NCBI GenBank assembly: GCA_028276215.1
Contig: JAPYWT010000014.1
Location: 1 to 14,280, forward strand
Direction of reading: 5' to 3'
DNA: 14,280 bases
From: Thermoflexus sp.
Lineage (GTDB): Bacteria > Chloroflexota > Anaerolineae > B4-G1 > DUEL01
The number at the start of each line of letters is the position of its first letter. The stretch's first letter is position 1. The position numbers and the translations under genes are program-made. Below the pieces are notes generated by a model, which searched no databases, was not told the DNA's origin, and saw nothing but the letters and a program-made list of their open reading frames with translations. Shown one piece after another: positions 6,113 to 12,172 of this stretch.

Positions 6113-7441
6113 CTACGCCCTGCTCTCCTGCCAATGCAGGGTGGTGGCAATCGCCCGTCGGATGTTTTCGGCCAGGGTGAGAAGACCGATCCCCAGGAGG
6201 GCCAGGACCGGTCGCCCGGTCAGCCCGCCCAGCATGATCAGGAAGAGGCGAGCATCCCGTTTGGCCGGGATGCCGTGTCCGAAGGGCGAGGGTTCCCGGA
6301 ATGCTTCCTCGTAGCGGGCCTCGGAGTAGGAAATGGAAAGAGAGCCCGCCAGCGCCAGGAAACCCAGTGGCCACACCCACGGCTGTCCAAACGCGCGCCA
6401 CAGGCCCATGGTGATCCCGCCGATGAGCAGAGTGTCGGCCCAGCGGTCCAGAACGGCGTCCAGCCAGGCGCCGTAGGGGGTGCTCATGTGCCGCAGGCGG
6501 GCCACTTCTCCGTCGCAGCCATCCAGGATGGAGGCCAACTGTGTCAACAGGGCTCCCATCACCACCGGAAGACCGGTCCCCGAGCAAAAGAGGAGGGCCG
6601 CCAGAACGCTCAGGCCGAAAACTCCAACGGTAATCTGATTGGGAGTCAGAGAGGTGTGACGCACCAACCAGCGGGAAATGGGCATAGAGAGCCGCCGGTT
6701 CAGCCCCCGTGCCACAATTCCGTCGCGCGATTTTCTCAGACGAGCGAGCAGAATTCCCCGCGCCCGCTCCAGGTCTTCCAGCGTATCCACGTCTATCCAG
6801 AACATGCCCTGACAGTCAAAGATGTGTAGGATATGTCCTTTTGCAATCCAGCGTCGTTTCACCTCGTTGAAGGTTCCGACCCCTTCTGCCAGGCACTCTT
6901 CAATGAAAGGGAAGATACGCTGGGAGCACAGGAAGAGGCCGGTATCCACGTATCGGAATGTGGTCAGATTCTTGCCCAGTGCCACCACATATCCCCTATG
7001 GCTCTGGGCTTTGGTGGCTTCCGCCACATCCACGAAACGGGGGTTGGAGTCAAAGACGCCGACGAAGTCGCCCCGGACTTTCAGGAAACCCTGCACACCC
7101 AAGGGATCAAACAGGTGATCGCCCATTGCGACCACGAAGCGGTTATCCTTGAGGTAGGGACGGGCCGCCAGGATGGAACTGGCATTTCCCTCAGACCAGC
7201 GGTTGTTGTGGACCACTGTCAGCGGCCATTGCTGGTCCAGCCGCTGGCGGCGGATCCAGTTCTCTATCTCTTCCCCCTGATACCCCACGACGATGACAAA
7301 CTCGCTAACCCCAATTGCAGCCAGCGCACTGAGCACATGTTCCAGAAGCGTTTGCCCGCAGAGGTCTATCAGGACCTTTGGTTGTCCCTCTGGATGGTTC
7401 ATACGGCTTCCTTCGCCTGCCGCCAAGATAACCGCCTGCAT
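6113..7441 (-). CDS. Bifunctional inositol-1-phosphate cytidylyltransferase / CDP-inositol transferase (DIP synthesis type)
   Basis: A 442-residue fusion. Residues 1-235 form a soluble nucleotidyltransferase with LAAGEGSRM (7-14), PKVLIDLCGQTLLEHVL (21-37), a metal-site MGDH (106-109) and WIDVDT (215-220). Residues 250-442 are a membrane CDP-alcohol phosphotransferase with the complete signature: D307, D310-G311, A314-R315, G324, D328, D332, within several hydrophobic segments (about 270-305, 335-372, 397-425). This architecture matches the enzymes that make CDP-inositol and condense it with inositol-1-phosphate to phospho-di-myo-inositol-phosphate, a heat-protective solute of (hyper)thermophiles. 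A related CDP-alcohol product, such as an inositol phospholipid precursor, cannot be excluded, and the inositol-phosphate synthase is not in the window. The ATG has an excellent ribosome site (GAGAGGAGGTG). The solute-binding protein follows after 37 bases. Confidence 0.83.
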   Translation of the reverse strand: MQAVILAAGEGSRMNHPEGQPKVLIDLCGQTLLEHVLSALAAIGVSEFVIVVGYQGEEIENWIRRQRLDQQWPLTVVHNNRWSEGNASSILAARPYLKDNRFVVAMGDHLFDPLGVQGFLKVRGDFVGVFDSNPRFVDVAEATKAQSHRGYVVALGKNLTTFRYVDTGLFLCSQRIFPFIEECLAEGVGTFNEVKRRWIAKGHILHIFDCQGMFWIDVDTLEDLERARGILLARLRKSRDGIVARGLNRRLSMPISRWLVRHTSLTPNQITVGVFGLSVLAALLFCSGTGLPVVMGALLTQLASILDGCDGEVARLRHMSTPYGAWLDAVLDRWADTLLIGGITMGLWRAFGQPWVWPLGFLALAGSLSISYSEARYEEAFREPSPFGHGIPAKRDARLFLIMLGGLTGRPVLALLGIGLLTLAENIRRAIATTLHWQESRA

Positions 7442-7554
7442 TGTTCACCTCCTCTCGCGTTTGTCAGCCCGAGGGAGTCTCTGCCCGAAGGTCTCTTACC
7501 TCGGCGCAAGCGCTATCAGTGCGCAGCGCGCCAGGGCGTATGTGGTCTGCCATC

Positions 7555-7638
7555 CCGTGGTCAGTGGTCTGTCGTCCGTCGTCTGTGGTCTGTCGTCCGT
7601 CGTCTGTGGTCTGTCGTCCGTCGTCTGTGGTCTATGCC
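7555..7638. repeat. Heptamer tandem array with 21-bp higher-order repeat (12 units)
   Basis: Twelve 7-base units on the plus strand. The triplet CTGTCGT-CCGTCGT-CTGTGGT recurs three times in succession (7569-7631), giving a 21-base higher-order repeat, bordered by CCGTGGT and CAGTGGT at one end and the degenerate CTATGCC at the other. That last unit contains the yjbQ stop codon (CTA = TAG on the minus strand). It lies in the gap between yjbQ and the DIP-type synthase. Confidence 0.92.
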
Positions 7639-8027
7639 CCAACCACTTTGACCAGGACCCGACGGCGGCGGGGGCCGTCAAATTCGGCCAGGAATACCCC
7701 CTGCCAGGAGCCCAGCACCAGCCGCCCCTCGCTCACGAATAGGGTCAACTGGCTGCCGACCAGCGAGGTCTTGATGTGGGCCGGCGCGTTTCCCTCCGCG
7801 TGCCGGAAGTCGGGTCGGTCCGGCACCAGGGTATCCAGCATGAGCCCCAGGTCGTGCCGGACGGTGGGGTCCCAGTTCTCGTTCAGGGTCAGGCCGGCGG
7901 TGGTGTGCGGGCAGAAGAGGTAGCAGAGCCCCTCCCGCACGCCGCTGCGCCGGATGACCTCCTGGACCTGCGGGGTAATGTCCCGAAACTCCTGCCGGGA
8001 TTGAGTGGAGACTTCTATGGTATCCAT
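7632..8027 (-). CDS. YjbQ/UPF0047 family protein
   Basis: A 131-residue soluble protein of the widespread YjbQ (UPF0047) family. All signatures are present: CPHTTAGLTLNEN (39-51), HAEGNAPAHIKTSLVG (76-91) and LGSWQGVFLAEFDGPR (105-120). Conserved His and Asp residues in the first two form the presumed metal or active site. Family members form trimers; weak thiamin-phosphate-synthase activity has been reported for some, but the true role is unsettled, so I make no functional claim. The ATG at 8027 gives the normal family length; only a weak AGG-type ribosome site precedes it. The gene is bracketed on both sides by heptamer arrays, one of which supplies its stop codon. rtcB lies 75 bases upstream on the same strand. 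Confidence 0.9.
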   Translation of the reverse strand: MDTIEVSTQSRQEFRDITPQVQEVIRRSGVREGLCYLFCPHTTAGLTLNENWDPTVRHDLGLMLDTLVPDRPDFRHAEGNAPAHIKTSLVGSQLTLFVSEGRLVLGSWQGVFLAEFDGPRRRRVLVKVVGA

Positions 8028-8032
8028 TGGAC

Positions 8033-8109
8033 CTGACGACTGACCACTGACCACTGACGGCTAACCACTGACGGCTAACGGCTAACGACTGACGGCTAAC
8101 GGCTATCCT
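8033..8109. repeat. Heptamer tandem array, units CTGACNN/CTAACNN (11 copies)
   Basis: Ten clean 7-base units on the plus strand (CTGACGA, CTGACCA twice, CTGACGG, CTAACCA, CTGACGG, CTAACGG, CTAACGA, CTGACGG, CTAACGG) plus an eleventh, CTATCCT, that contains the rtcB stop codon on the minus strand. It fills the entire rtcB-yjbQ gap, ending six bases before the yjbQ ATG. Confidence 0.93.
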
Positions 8110-11081
8110 TTGATCACCGCCAGGGGGCGCAGGCGGGCGACTTTGCGGGCCAGCCCCGCGCCGTGGACCACTTCCACTACCTGGCTGACGTTCTTGTAGG
8201 CCGCCGGAGCCTCTTCCGCCAGCCCCTTGGTGCTCCCGGCCCGGATGACGATGCCCTGCTCCTCCAGTTCCCGCTTCAGGTCCGCGCCCCAGATTTTCTT
8301 CAGCGCCTGGGAACGGCTCATCACCCGTCCGGCCCCGTGACAGGTGGAGCCGAAGGAAATCTCCATAGCCCGGCCTGTCCCCACCAGGACATACGATTCG
8401 GTGCCCATAGAGCCGGGAACCAGGACCGGCTGGCCCACGTCCCGGTAGGCCTTCGGGACCTCCGGACGGCCCGGCCCGAAGGCGCGCGTGGCCCCCTTCC
8501 GGTGGACGCAGACCTTCACCCGCTTTCCGTCTATCTCGTGCTCCTCAAACTTGGCGATGTTGTGGGCGACGTCGTAGACCTGATAGAGGTCCCAGTTGCG
8601 GACTTTGCCCTGGAGGACGTCCCGGAAGGCCTCCCGGACGCCCATGGCCAGGACCTGGCGGTTGACGAAGGCGTAGTTGACCGCGCAGGCCATCGCGCCG
8701 TAGTAGGCCTTGCCCTCCGGGGAGTCAACCGGCGCGCAGACCAGTTCCCGGTCGGGGATGGTGATGCCGTACTTCTGGACGGCGGTCTGGAGGCTCTTGA
8801 CGTAGTCGTCGCAAATCTGGTGGCCGAAGCCGCGGGAGCCGCAGTGAATCTGGACGACGATCTGGTTCTCCCGCAGGCCGAAGGCCTTCGCCACTTCGGG
8901 GTCGTAGATTTCTTCCACGACGTCAATCTCCAGGAAGTGGTTGCCGGCGCCCAGGGAGCCGATCTGGTCGCCGCCCCGCTCCCGGGCCCGCGCGCTCACT
9001 TTGCTGGGGTCGGCGCCGGGGAGGCGTCCCTCCTCCTCGGTGTGGGCCAGGTCTTCCTCCCGCGCCTGGCCCCGCTTCAGTGCCCACCGGGCCCCCTCCA
9101 CCACCAGTTCGTCCAGTTCGCGCGGGGAGATGCGGATGCGTCCGGGCTCGCCCACGCCGCTGGGGCAGGCCCGGTAGAGGGCATTGGTCAGGTCCCGCAG
9201 GTACGGGGCCACCTCTTCCTGCTCCAGGTGCGATGCCAGCAGACGGACGCCGCAGTTGGAGATGACAAACCCGTTGGCGATGAAGTTGTGGTCCGGATGG
9301 GCGACGGTGAAGTCGTACACGTCGTCGTTGAAGTCCGGCAGGGGCTCTACAGCGGCCACGCGGGCCCAGACCATGCCGCTCTCTCCCAGGCCGGCCGTCG
9401 CCTCCTGCCGGTAGGCCTCAAAGTCCAGGAAGGTGACGGCGACCCGCGGGGCCGTCTTTCGCCCCTCGTAGAGGGAGCGCTCCAGGAAGCGGCGGTTCAC
9501 GGGCCCTTCCAGGCGCGCGTAAATCTCCGACGGGGCGACACCTGCGGCGTACATCGCCGCGGCCGTCTCCGCCACCTCTTCCCGTTCGGAGACGGCGCGG
9601 AGTTTCTCCTTCAGATACTGGACGGCGACCAGGGCCTCGCATCGGCGCTGGCGGTTGTACTCAAATCCCACCCGTCCCCAGAGGCGGATCAGGTTCTCCG
9701 GACGGGAGGAGAGGACCAGCCGGAGTCGGACGGAACGGGAACCGTCGGGGTTGGTCTGCTCCGTCCGCCCGGAGATGGTCAGGGTTGCCACTCCGAAATT
9801 CTCCAGGAGACGGGCGATGTCCTCCAGAAAGGCCCGTCCGCTTTCCACGAAGGCATCCCGCTTGTTGATGGAGAGGACGGGCGTGTAGAAGTTGGCCCCG
9901 TGGGCGTCGTAGGTGGCCGGGGCGGAGAGTTCGGCGCCGAAGAGGGCCGCCAGGAAGAGCCGTTGCTGCCAGCGGGGGGCGGCGAAGAGCCAGGAGGGGA
10001 CCCCGAAGTCCTGCGCGGCCTTCGCTCCCACTGGCGCGCTCAGGGCGACCAGCAGGACGGCCAGCGCGCTGCTGACGACCTTGAAACTGTGCTCGTCCCT
10101 CTCAAACTCGTACTCGTCGTAGGGCGTGCGGATACGATGGTGGCGCCTTCGGGTGTAGACCGGGGAGGGGGTGAATCCCAGGGCGGCCACGTCGGCCCGG
10201 ATGGCCTCCAGGTCCTCCGGCTGGCCGTAGAACCAGACGATGCCTTTGCCGGTCCCCCTGGTGAAGTAGAGGGTGCCGTCTCCGAAGAGGTAGCCCAGCA
10301 GCCGGAGCAGGTACGGCATCGCCGGGGAGTTCAGGCGGAGGGGGAGCAGTCCCCGGCGGCGCAGTTGGGCCCGAATCTGGGCCGGGGCATTGCCCCCTTC
10401 CTTGCCCAGCCCGCGCAGGACGCGCTCCACGTCGGTCTCGTCTACCAGGACCCGGTCCTCAGGCTCCTCGTATTCCACCCCCTCAAAGGGGTACAGGGCG
10501 ACCGGGTCGCCGGGCTGGAGGGTCTCCAGCGGCCGCATCCCGCCGGGGGTCCAGAAGGGATGGTCGGCCGTGGCGACAATCTCGTCCCCCGTCTCCGTCT
10601 TGAGGCGGTAGACGGGGACGTGGGGCTTCCGGCGGAGGTAGAGGACAACAGGAGTGGAGGCCTCCCGTTCGGCGCGGAAGTCCTGGCAGCGGAGGCGGGC
10701 ACGCTCCCACCCCTCCCGCATCCGGGCGATGGGGAGGGTGTAGCCGAACTCGTGGAGGACACGGCTATCCCCGGCAATACAGTTTATATCGTAGCCCACC
10801 CCTCCGGGGGAGATGACGCCGGTCCGGGCGTCCATTGCCGCGACGCCGCCGATGGGGAAGCCGTAGCCCTCGTGGAAGTCGGGCATAGCCATCGCGTACT
10901 TGAGGATGCCCGGCAGGGTCGCGGTGTTGATCAACTGCTCCACCGTCCGGTCGCGGAAGGCGGAATCCAGCATCTCCGCGCTGGCGAAGATGCGGGCCGG
11001 TACTCGCATATCCGGACGGGTCTCCTTCGGCAGTTCCCAGATGAACTTATCCACGCGACGGAAGTCTTTCTTCTCCACCAT
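8103..11081 (-). CDS. rtcB: RNA-splicing ligase RtcB, interrupted by an intein
   Basis: RtcB joins RNA ends bearing 2',3'-cyclic phosphate or 3'-phosphate to 5'-OH ends, using GTP and Mn2+. It acts in tRNA splicing or RNA repair in the cytoplasm. The 992-residue precursor consists of an N-extein (1-100), a 509-residue intein (101-609) and a C-extein (610-992); the spliced protein would be 483 residues, the normal family size. Metal and guanylylation residues are all present: D98 in GYDIN, C610 in CGVRLL, H715 in GAGNHFLE, H746 in QIHCGSRG, H840 in DVAHN, and the guanylylated H915 in CHGAGRVMSR. The ATG follows AACAGGAGGTGG. Upstream lie a Phd-type antitoxin and archease on the same strand. 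The stop codon sits in the last unit of a heptamer array. Confidence 0.96.
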   Translation of the reverse strand: MVEKKDFRRVDKFIWELPKETRPDMRVPARIFASAEMLDSAFRDRTVEQLINTATLPGILKYAMAMPDFHEGYGFPIGGVAAMDARTGVISPGGVGYDINCIAGDSRVLHEFGYTLPIARMREGWERARLRCQDFRAEREASTPVVLYLRRKPHVPVYRLKTETGDEIVATADHPFWTPGGMRPLETLQPGDPVALYPFEGVEYEEPEDRVLVDETDVERVLRGLGKEGGNAPAQIRAQLRRRGLLPLRLNSPAMPYLLRLLGYLFGDGTLYFTRGTGKGIVWFYGQPEDLEAIRADVAALGFTPSPVYTRRRHHRIRTPYDEYEFERDEHSFKVVSSALAVLLVALSAPVGAKAAQDFGVPSWLFAAPRWQQRLFLAALFGAELSAPATYDAHGANFYTPVLSINKRDAFVESGRAFLEDIARLLENFGVATLTISGRTEQTNPDGSRSVRLRLVLSSRPENLIRLWGRVGFEYNRQRRCEALVAVQYLKEKLRAVSEREEVAETAAAMYAAGVAPSEIYARLEGPVNRRFLERSLYEGRKTAPRVAVTFLDFEAYRQEATAGLGESGMVWARVAAVEPLPDFNDDVYDFTVAHPDHNFIANGFVISNCGVRLLASHLEQEEVAPYLRDLTNALYRACPSGVGEPGRIRISPRELDELVVEGARWALKRGQAREEDLAHTEEEGRLPGADPSKVSARARERGGDQIGSLGAGNHFLEIDVVEEIYDPEVAKAFGLRENQIVVQIHCGSRGFGHQICDDYVKSLQTAVQKYGITIPDRELVCAPVDSPEGKAYYGAMACAVNYAFVNRQVLAMGVREAFRDVLQGKVRNWDLYQVYDVAHNIAKFEEHEIDGKRVKVCVHRKGATRAFGPGRPEVPKAYRDVGQPVLVPGSMGTESYVLVGTGRAMEISFGSTCHGAGRVMSRSQALKKIWGADLKRELEEQGIVIRAGSTKGLAEEAPAAYKNVSQVVEVVHGAGLARKVARLRPLAVIKG
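9255..10781 (-). other. Intein in RtcB, with LAGLIDADG homing endonuclease domain
   Basis: A 509-residue in-frame insertion exactly between GYDIN and CGVRLL, the RtcB Mn-site motif. Hedgehog/intein blocks are evident: Cys1 in CIAGDSRVL (block A), TGDEIVATADHPFW (block B, TxxH), YDFTVAHPDHNFIANG (block F) and the terminal Asn609 followed by Cys+1. The penultimate residue is Ser, not the usual His (ISN then C). Two LAGLIDADG helices are visible, LLGYLFGDG (acidic D268) and FLAALFGAEL (acidic E384), and each keeps an acidic residue at the catalytic position, so the endonuclease may be active. A helical DNA-binding-like segment (AAAMYAAGVAPSEIYARL, about 507-524) follows. Base composition looks like the host's, suggesting long residence or a related donor. 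Confidence 0.93.
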
Positions 11082-11100
11082 GATGCCACCTCCTGTTCAC

Positions 11101-11177
11101 GTAGCGCAGGCCACGAATGTTCTTGTTATTCTATGGAACTTTGTCCGCCTGCATGCAGGCCTGGCGGCCTGCGCTAC
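11101..11177. repeat. Small inverted-repeat element in the phd-rtcB gap
   Basis: A perfect 12-bp inverted repeat, GTAGCGCAGGCC (11101-11112) and GGCCTGCGCTAC (11166-11177), bounds a 77-base element. Near one end is the 14-base perfect palindrome GCCTGCATGCAGGC (11147-11160). It occupies almost all of the space between the antitoxin stop and the rtcB ribosome site, and interrupts what appears to be the beginning of a toxin gene. It resembles a short dispersed palindromic element; copy number cannot be judged here. Confidence 0.7.
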
Positions 11178-11187
11178 ATAGGATCAT
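11131..11187 (-). pseudogene. Possible 5' stub of a PIN toxin gene downstream of phd
   Basis: An ATG overlaps the antitoxin stop (ATGA) as in intact toxin-antitoxin operons. It opens an 18-codon frame beginning Met-Ile-Leu, a common VapC beginning, before running straight into the inverted-repeat element and stopping at TAG. Only three codons of possible family resemblance exist, so this could be chance. The geometry is the main argument. Confidence 0.3.
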
Positions 11188-11459
11188 TCCCGGTCCTCCA
11201 GCAGCAGGTCAGCCACTGTCCGGTTTCCGTGCGTGCGGGCCACCGGAGCGCGGGACATCAGTTTGCGCCCACTCCAGGCTACCAGCCCGGCCTGACAGGC
11301 CTCCTGTAATCGGGCTTGCAGGGATTGACCAATGGGGACGATACGCCCGACGGGCTTGCCGTGCACGGTGATGGTCACTGTGGCTCCGCCCTCTACCTGG
11401 CGGATGTAGGCGCTCAACTGCTCTTTTAACTCGCGAATGCCGACGGTCAGTTGGGACAT
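11184..11459 (-). CDS. Phd/YefM-family antitoxin
   Basis: A 91-residue protein with the standard Phd/YefM N-terminal DNA-binding fold: TVGIRELKEQLSAYIRQVEG (5-24), then the strand pair ATVTITVHGKPVGRIVPI (26-43). The C-terminal tail (about 44-91) ends TVADLLLEDRE, the kind of segment that neutralises a PIN or Doc/RelE-type toxin. The ATG at 11459 is set by GGGAGGATG nine bases upstream; an in-frame GTG at 11477 overlaps the archease stop. It is 14 bases downstream of archease and probably shares its transcript. No toxin gene follows: the expected position is taken by an inverted-repeat element, then rtcB. It is thus an orphan, possibly autoregulating the archease-rtcB region, though that is speculation. 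Confidence 0.85.
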   Translation of the reverse strand: MSQLTVGIRELKEQLSAYIRQVEGGATVTITVHGKPVGRIVPIGQSLQARLQEACQAGLVAWSGRKLMSRAPVARTHGNRTVADLLLEDRE

Positions 11460-11473
11460 GGCCACATCCTCCC

Positions 11474-11887
11474 TCACACATCAAACGTAATCGTCGTCTC
11501 CAGGCCCCGGTCAGTGGGGCGGATGGCCAGGCCGCTGAAGGTGGCGGCCTTGACGAACCGGCGAAATTCGCCCGGCCGGCCGCCCCGGGCTCTCCCCCGC
11601 AGATGGGTCGGGGTGACCTCCTCCAGGTCAAACACGGTGAAGACCACGCCGTCCCGCTCGTTCAGGTAGATGAGTTCCCCCAGCCAGGTGACCAGCAGGG
11701 TCTCGGCGTCCGGCGCGGTCAGGTCCAGCGCCACCTCTTTTTCGGGCTGGACGGTCTCCGGGTCGGCCATCAGCCAGGCCAGCCCGCGCGCGGCGTTGGC
11801 GAAGAGTTCGGCCAGGTCCTTCCCCCAGACGCGCAGCGCGGCATCGGCGGTGTGGGGGATTTCCTCAAATGATTCGTGATTCGTCAT
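11474..11887 (-). CDS. Archease, RtcB activator
   Basis: Archease (MTH1598/TM1083-like) accelerates RtcB guanylylation and enables multiple turnover. The 137-residue protein shows the family beginning FEEIPHTADAALRVWGKDL (7-25), the ELFANAARGLAWLM helix (27-40), a TWLGELIYL segment (67-75) and the C-terminal KAATFSGLAIRP and GLETTITFDV strands, with the terminal Asp (D136) expected at the metal site. The ATG at 11887 is the only start giving family length; it lies inside a heptamer array and has no visible ribosome site, and the first six residues (MTNHES) are array-encoded. A minus-strand promoter lies about 100 bases upstream. rtcB follows after the Phd-type gene, so enzyme and activator are genetically linked. 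Confidence 0.92.
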   Translation of the reverse strand: MTNHESFEEIPHTADAALRVWGKDLAELFANAARGLAWLMADPETVQPEKEVALDLTAPDAETLLVTWLGELIYLNERDGVVFTVFDLEEVTPTHLRGRARGGRPGEFRRFVKAATFSGLAIRPTDRGLETTITFDV

Positions 11888-11953
11888 TCGTGATTCGTAA
11901 TTCGTGATTCGTGATTCGTGATTCGTGCATTCGTGTATTCGTGCCCCATTCGT
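11871..11953. repeat. Heptamer tandem array, unit GATTCGT (8 copies plus degenerate tail)
   Basis: Eight 7-base units (six GATTCGT, one CATTCGT, one AATTCGT; 11871-11926), then two 8-base units GCATTCGT and GTATTCGT and an imperfect last copy ending at 11953. It forms most of the archease leader and runs into its coding sequence. The single variant CATTCGT (11885-11891) creates the archease ATG on the minus strand. Confidence 0.93.
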
Positions 11954-11993
11954 GTATGGCCCCCGCTGCCATTGGAAATGTAGGGCTCCTTCT

Positions 11994-12022
11994 ACTTTAC
12001 CATTTCTGGCATCAAATGTCAA
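11994..12022 (-). promoter_or_regulatory. Sigma70-type promoter of archease (and perhaps phd-rtcB)
   Basis: On the minus strand TTGACA (12022-12017), 17 bases, then TAAAGT (11999-11994). The -35 is perfect, the -10 matches four of six. Transcription would start near 11987, giving a leader of about 100 bases dominated by the heptamer array. Confidence 0.6.
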
Positions 12023-12032
12023 GGAAGTTTCG

Positions 12033-12157
12033 CCCGACTCAAGCGTCGGGTTTATTCTGCAAAGCCCCTTCGGGCTGATAGACTGGAGGTCCTTGCTGAA
12101 CCCGCCCGATGGTGAACCATTGGGATGAACCTTCGTGTTCCTTTGTGTCCTTCGTGG
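12033..12157. repeat. Hairpin cluster and CTTCGTG repeats downstream of the PK-C-like gene
   Basis: The gap from 11954 to 12172 contains the archease promoter and then three separate hairpins: CCCGAC/GTCGGG (12033-12050, followed by TTTATT on the plus strand), AGCCC/GGGCT (12063-12076), and CCCGATGG/CCATTGGG with one G-T pair (12105-12124). Three copies of CTTCGTG or CTTTGTG follow, spaced 9-10 bases (12131-12156). One or more hairpins may end transcription of the PK-C-like gene, but none has a convincing T-run on the minus strand. Confidence 0.5.
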
Positions 12158-12172
12158 TTATCCGAAATCACC

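Noticed and set aside
4813..6180. Long plus-strand frames opposite the solute-binding protein and the DIP-type synthase
   Set aside because: Low-complexity Arg/Gly/Pro-rich translations typical of GC-rich antisense frames, with no ribosome site; the minus-strand genes have clear family motifs.
7555..8109. Possible CRISPR arrays
   Set aside because: Units are 7 bases with no spacers and no cas genes nearby; these are simple tandem arrays.
11131..11160. A possible rtcB-specific promoter with TAGAAT as -10 within the inverted-repeat element
   Set aside because: No acceptable -35 at the right distance; the -10 match alone is not enough.
8163..11309. A 1048-codon open frame on the plus strand, opposite rtcB
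   Set aside because: It is the antisense shadow of a GC-rich gene; the protein shows no recognisable domain, whereas the minus strand encodes complete RtcB, intein, and part of the Phd gene.
11888..12022. 45-codon N-terminal extension of archease beginning with TTG at the -35 box
   Set aside because: Archease homology starts at the later ATG; the extension is partly array-encoded, and its start codon coincides with the promoter -35 hexamer.
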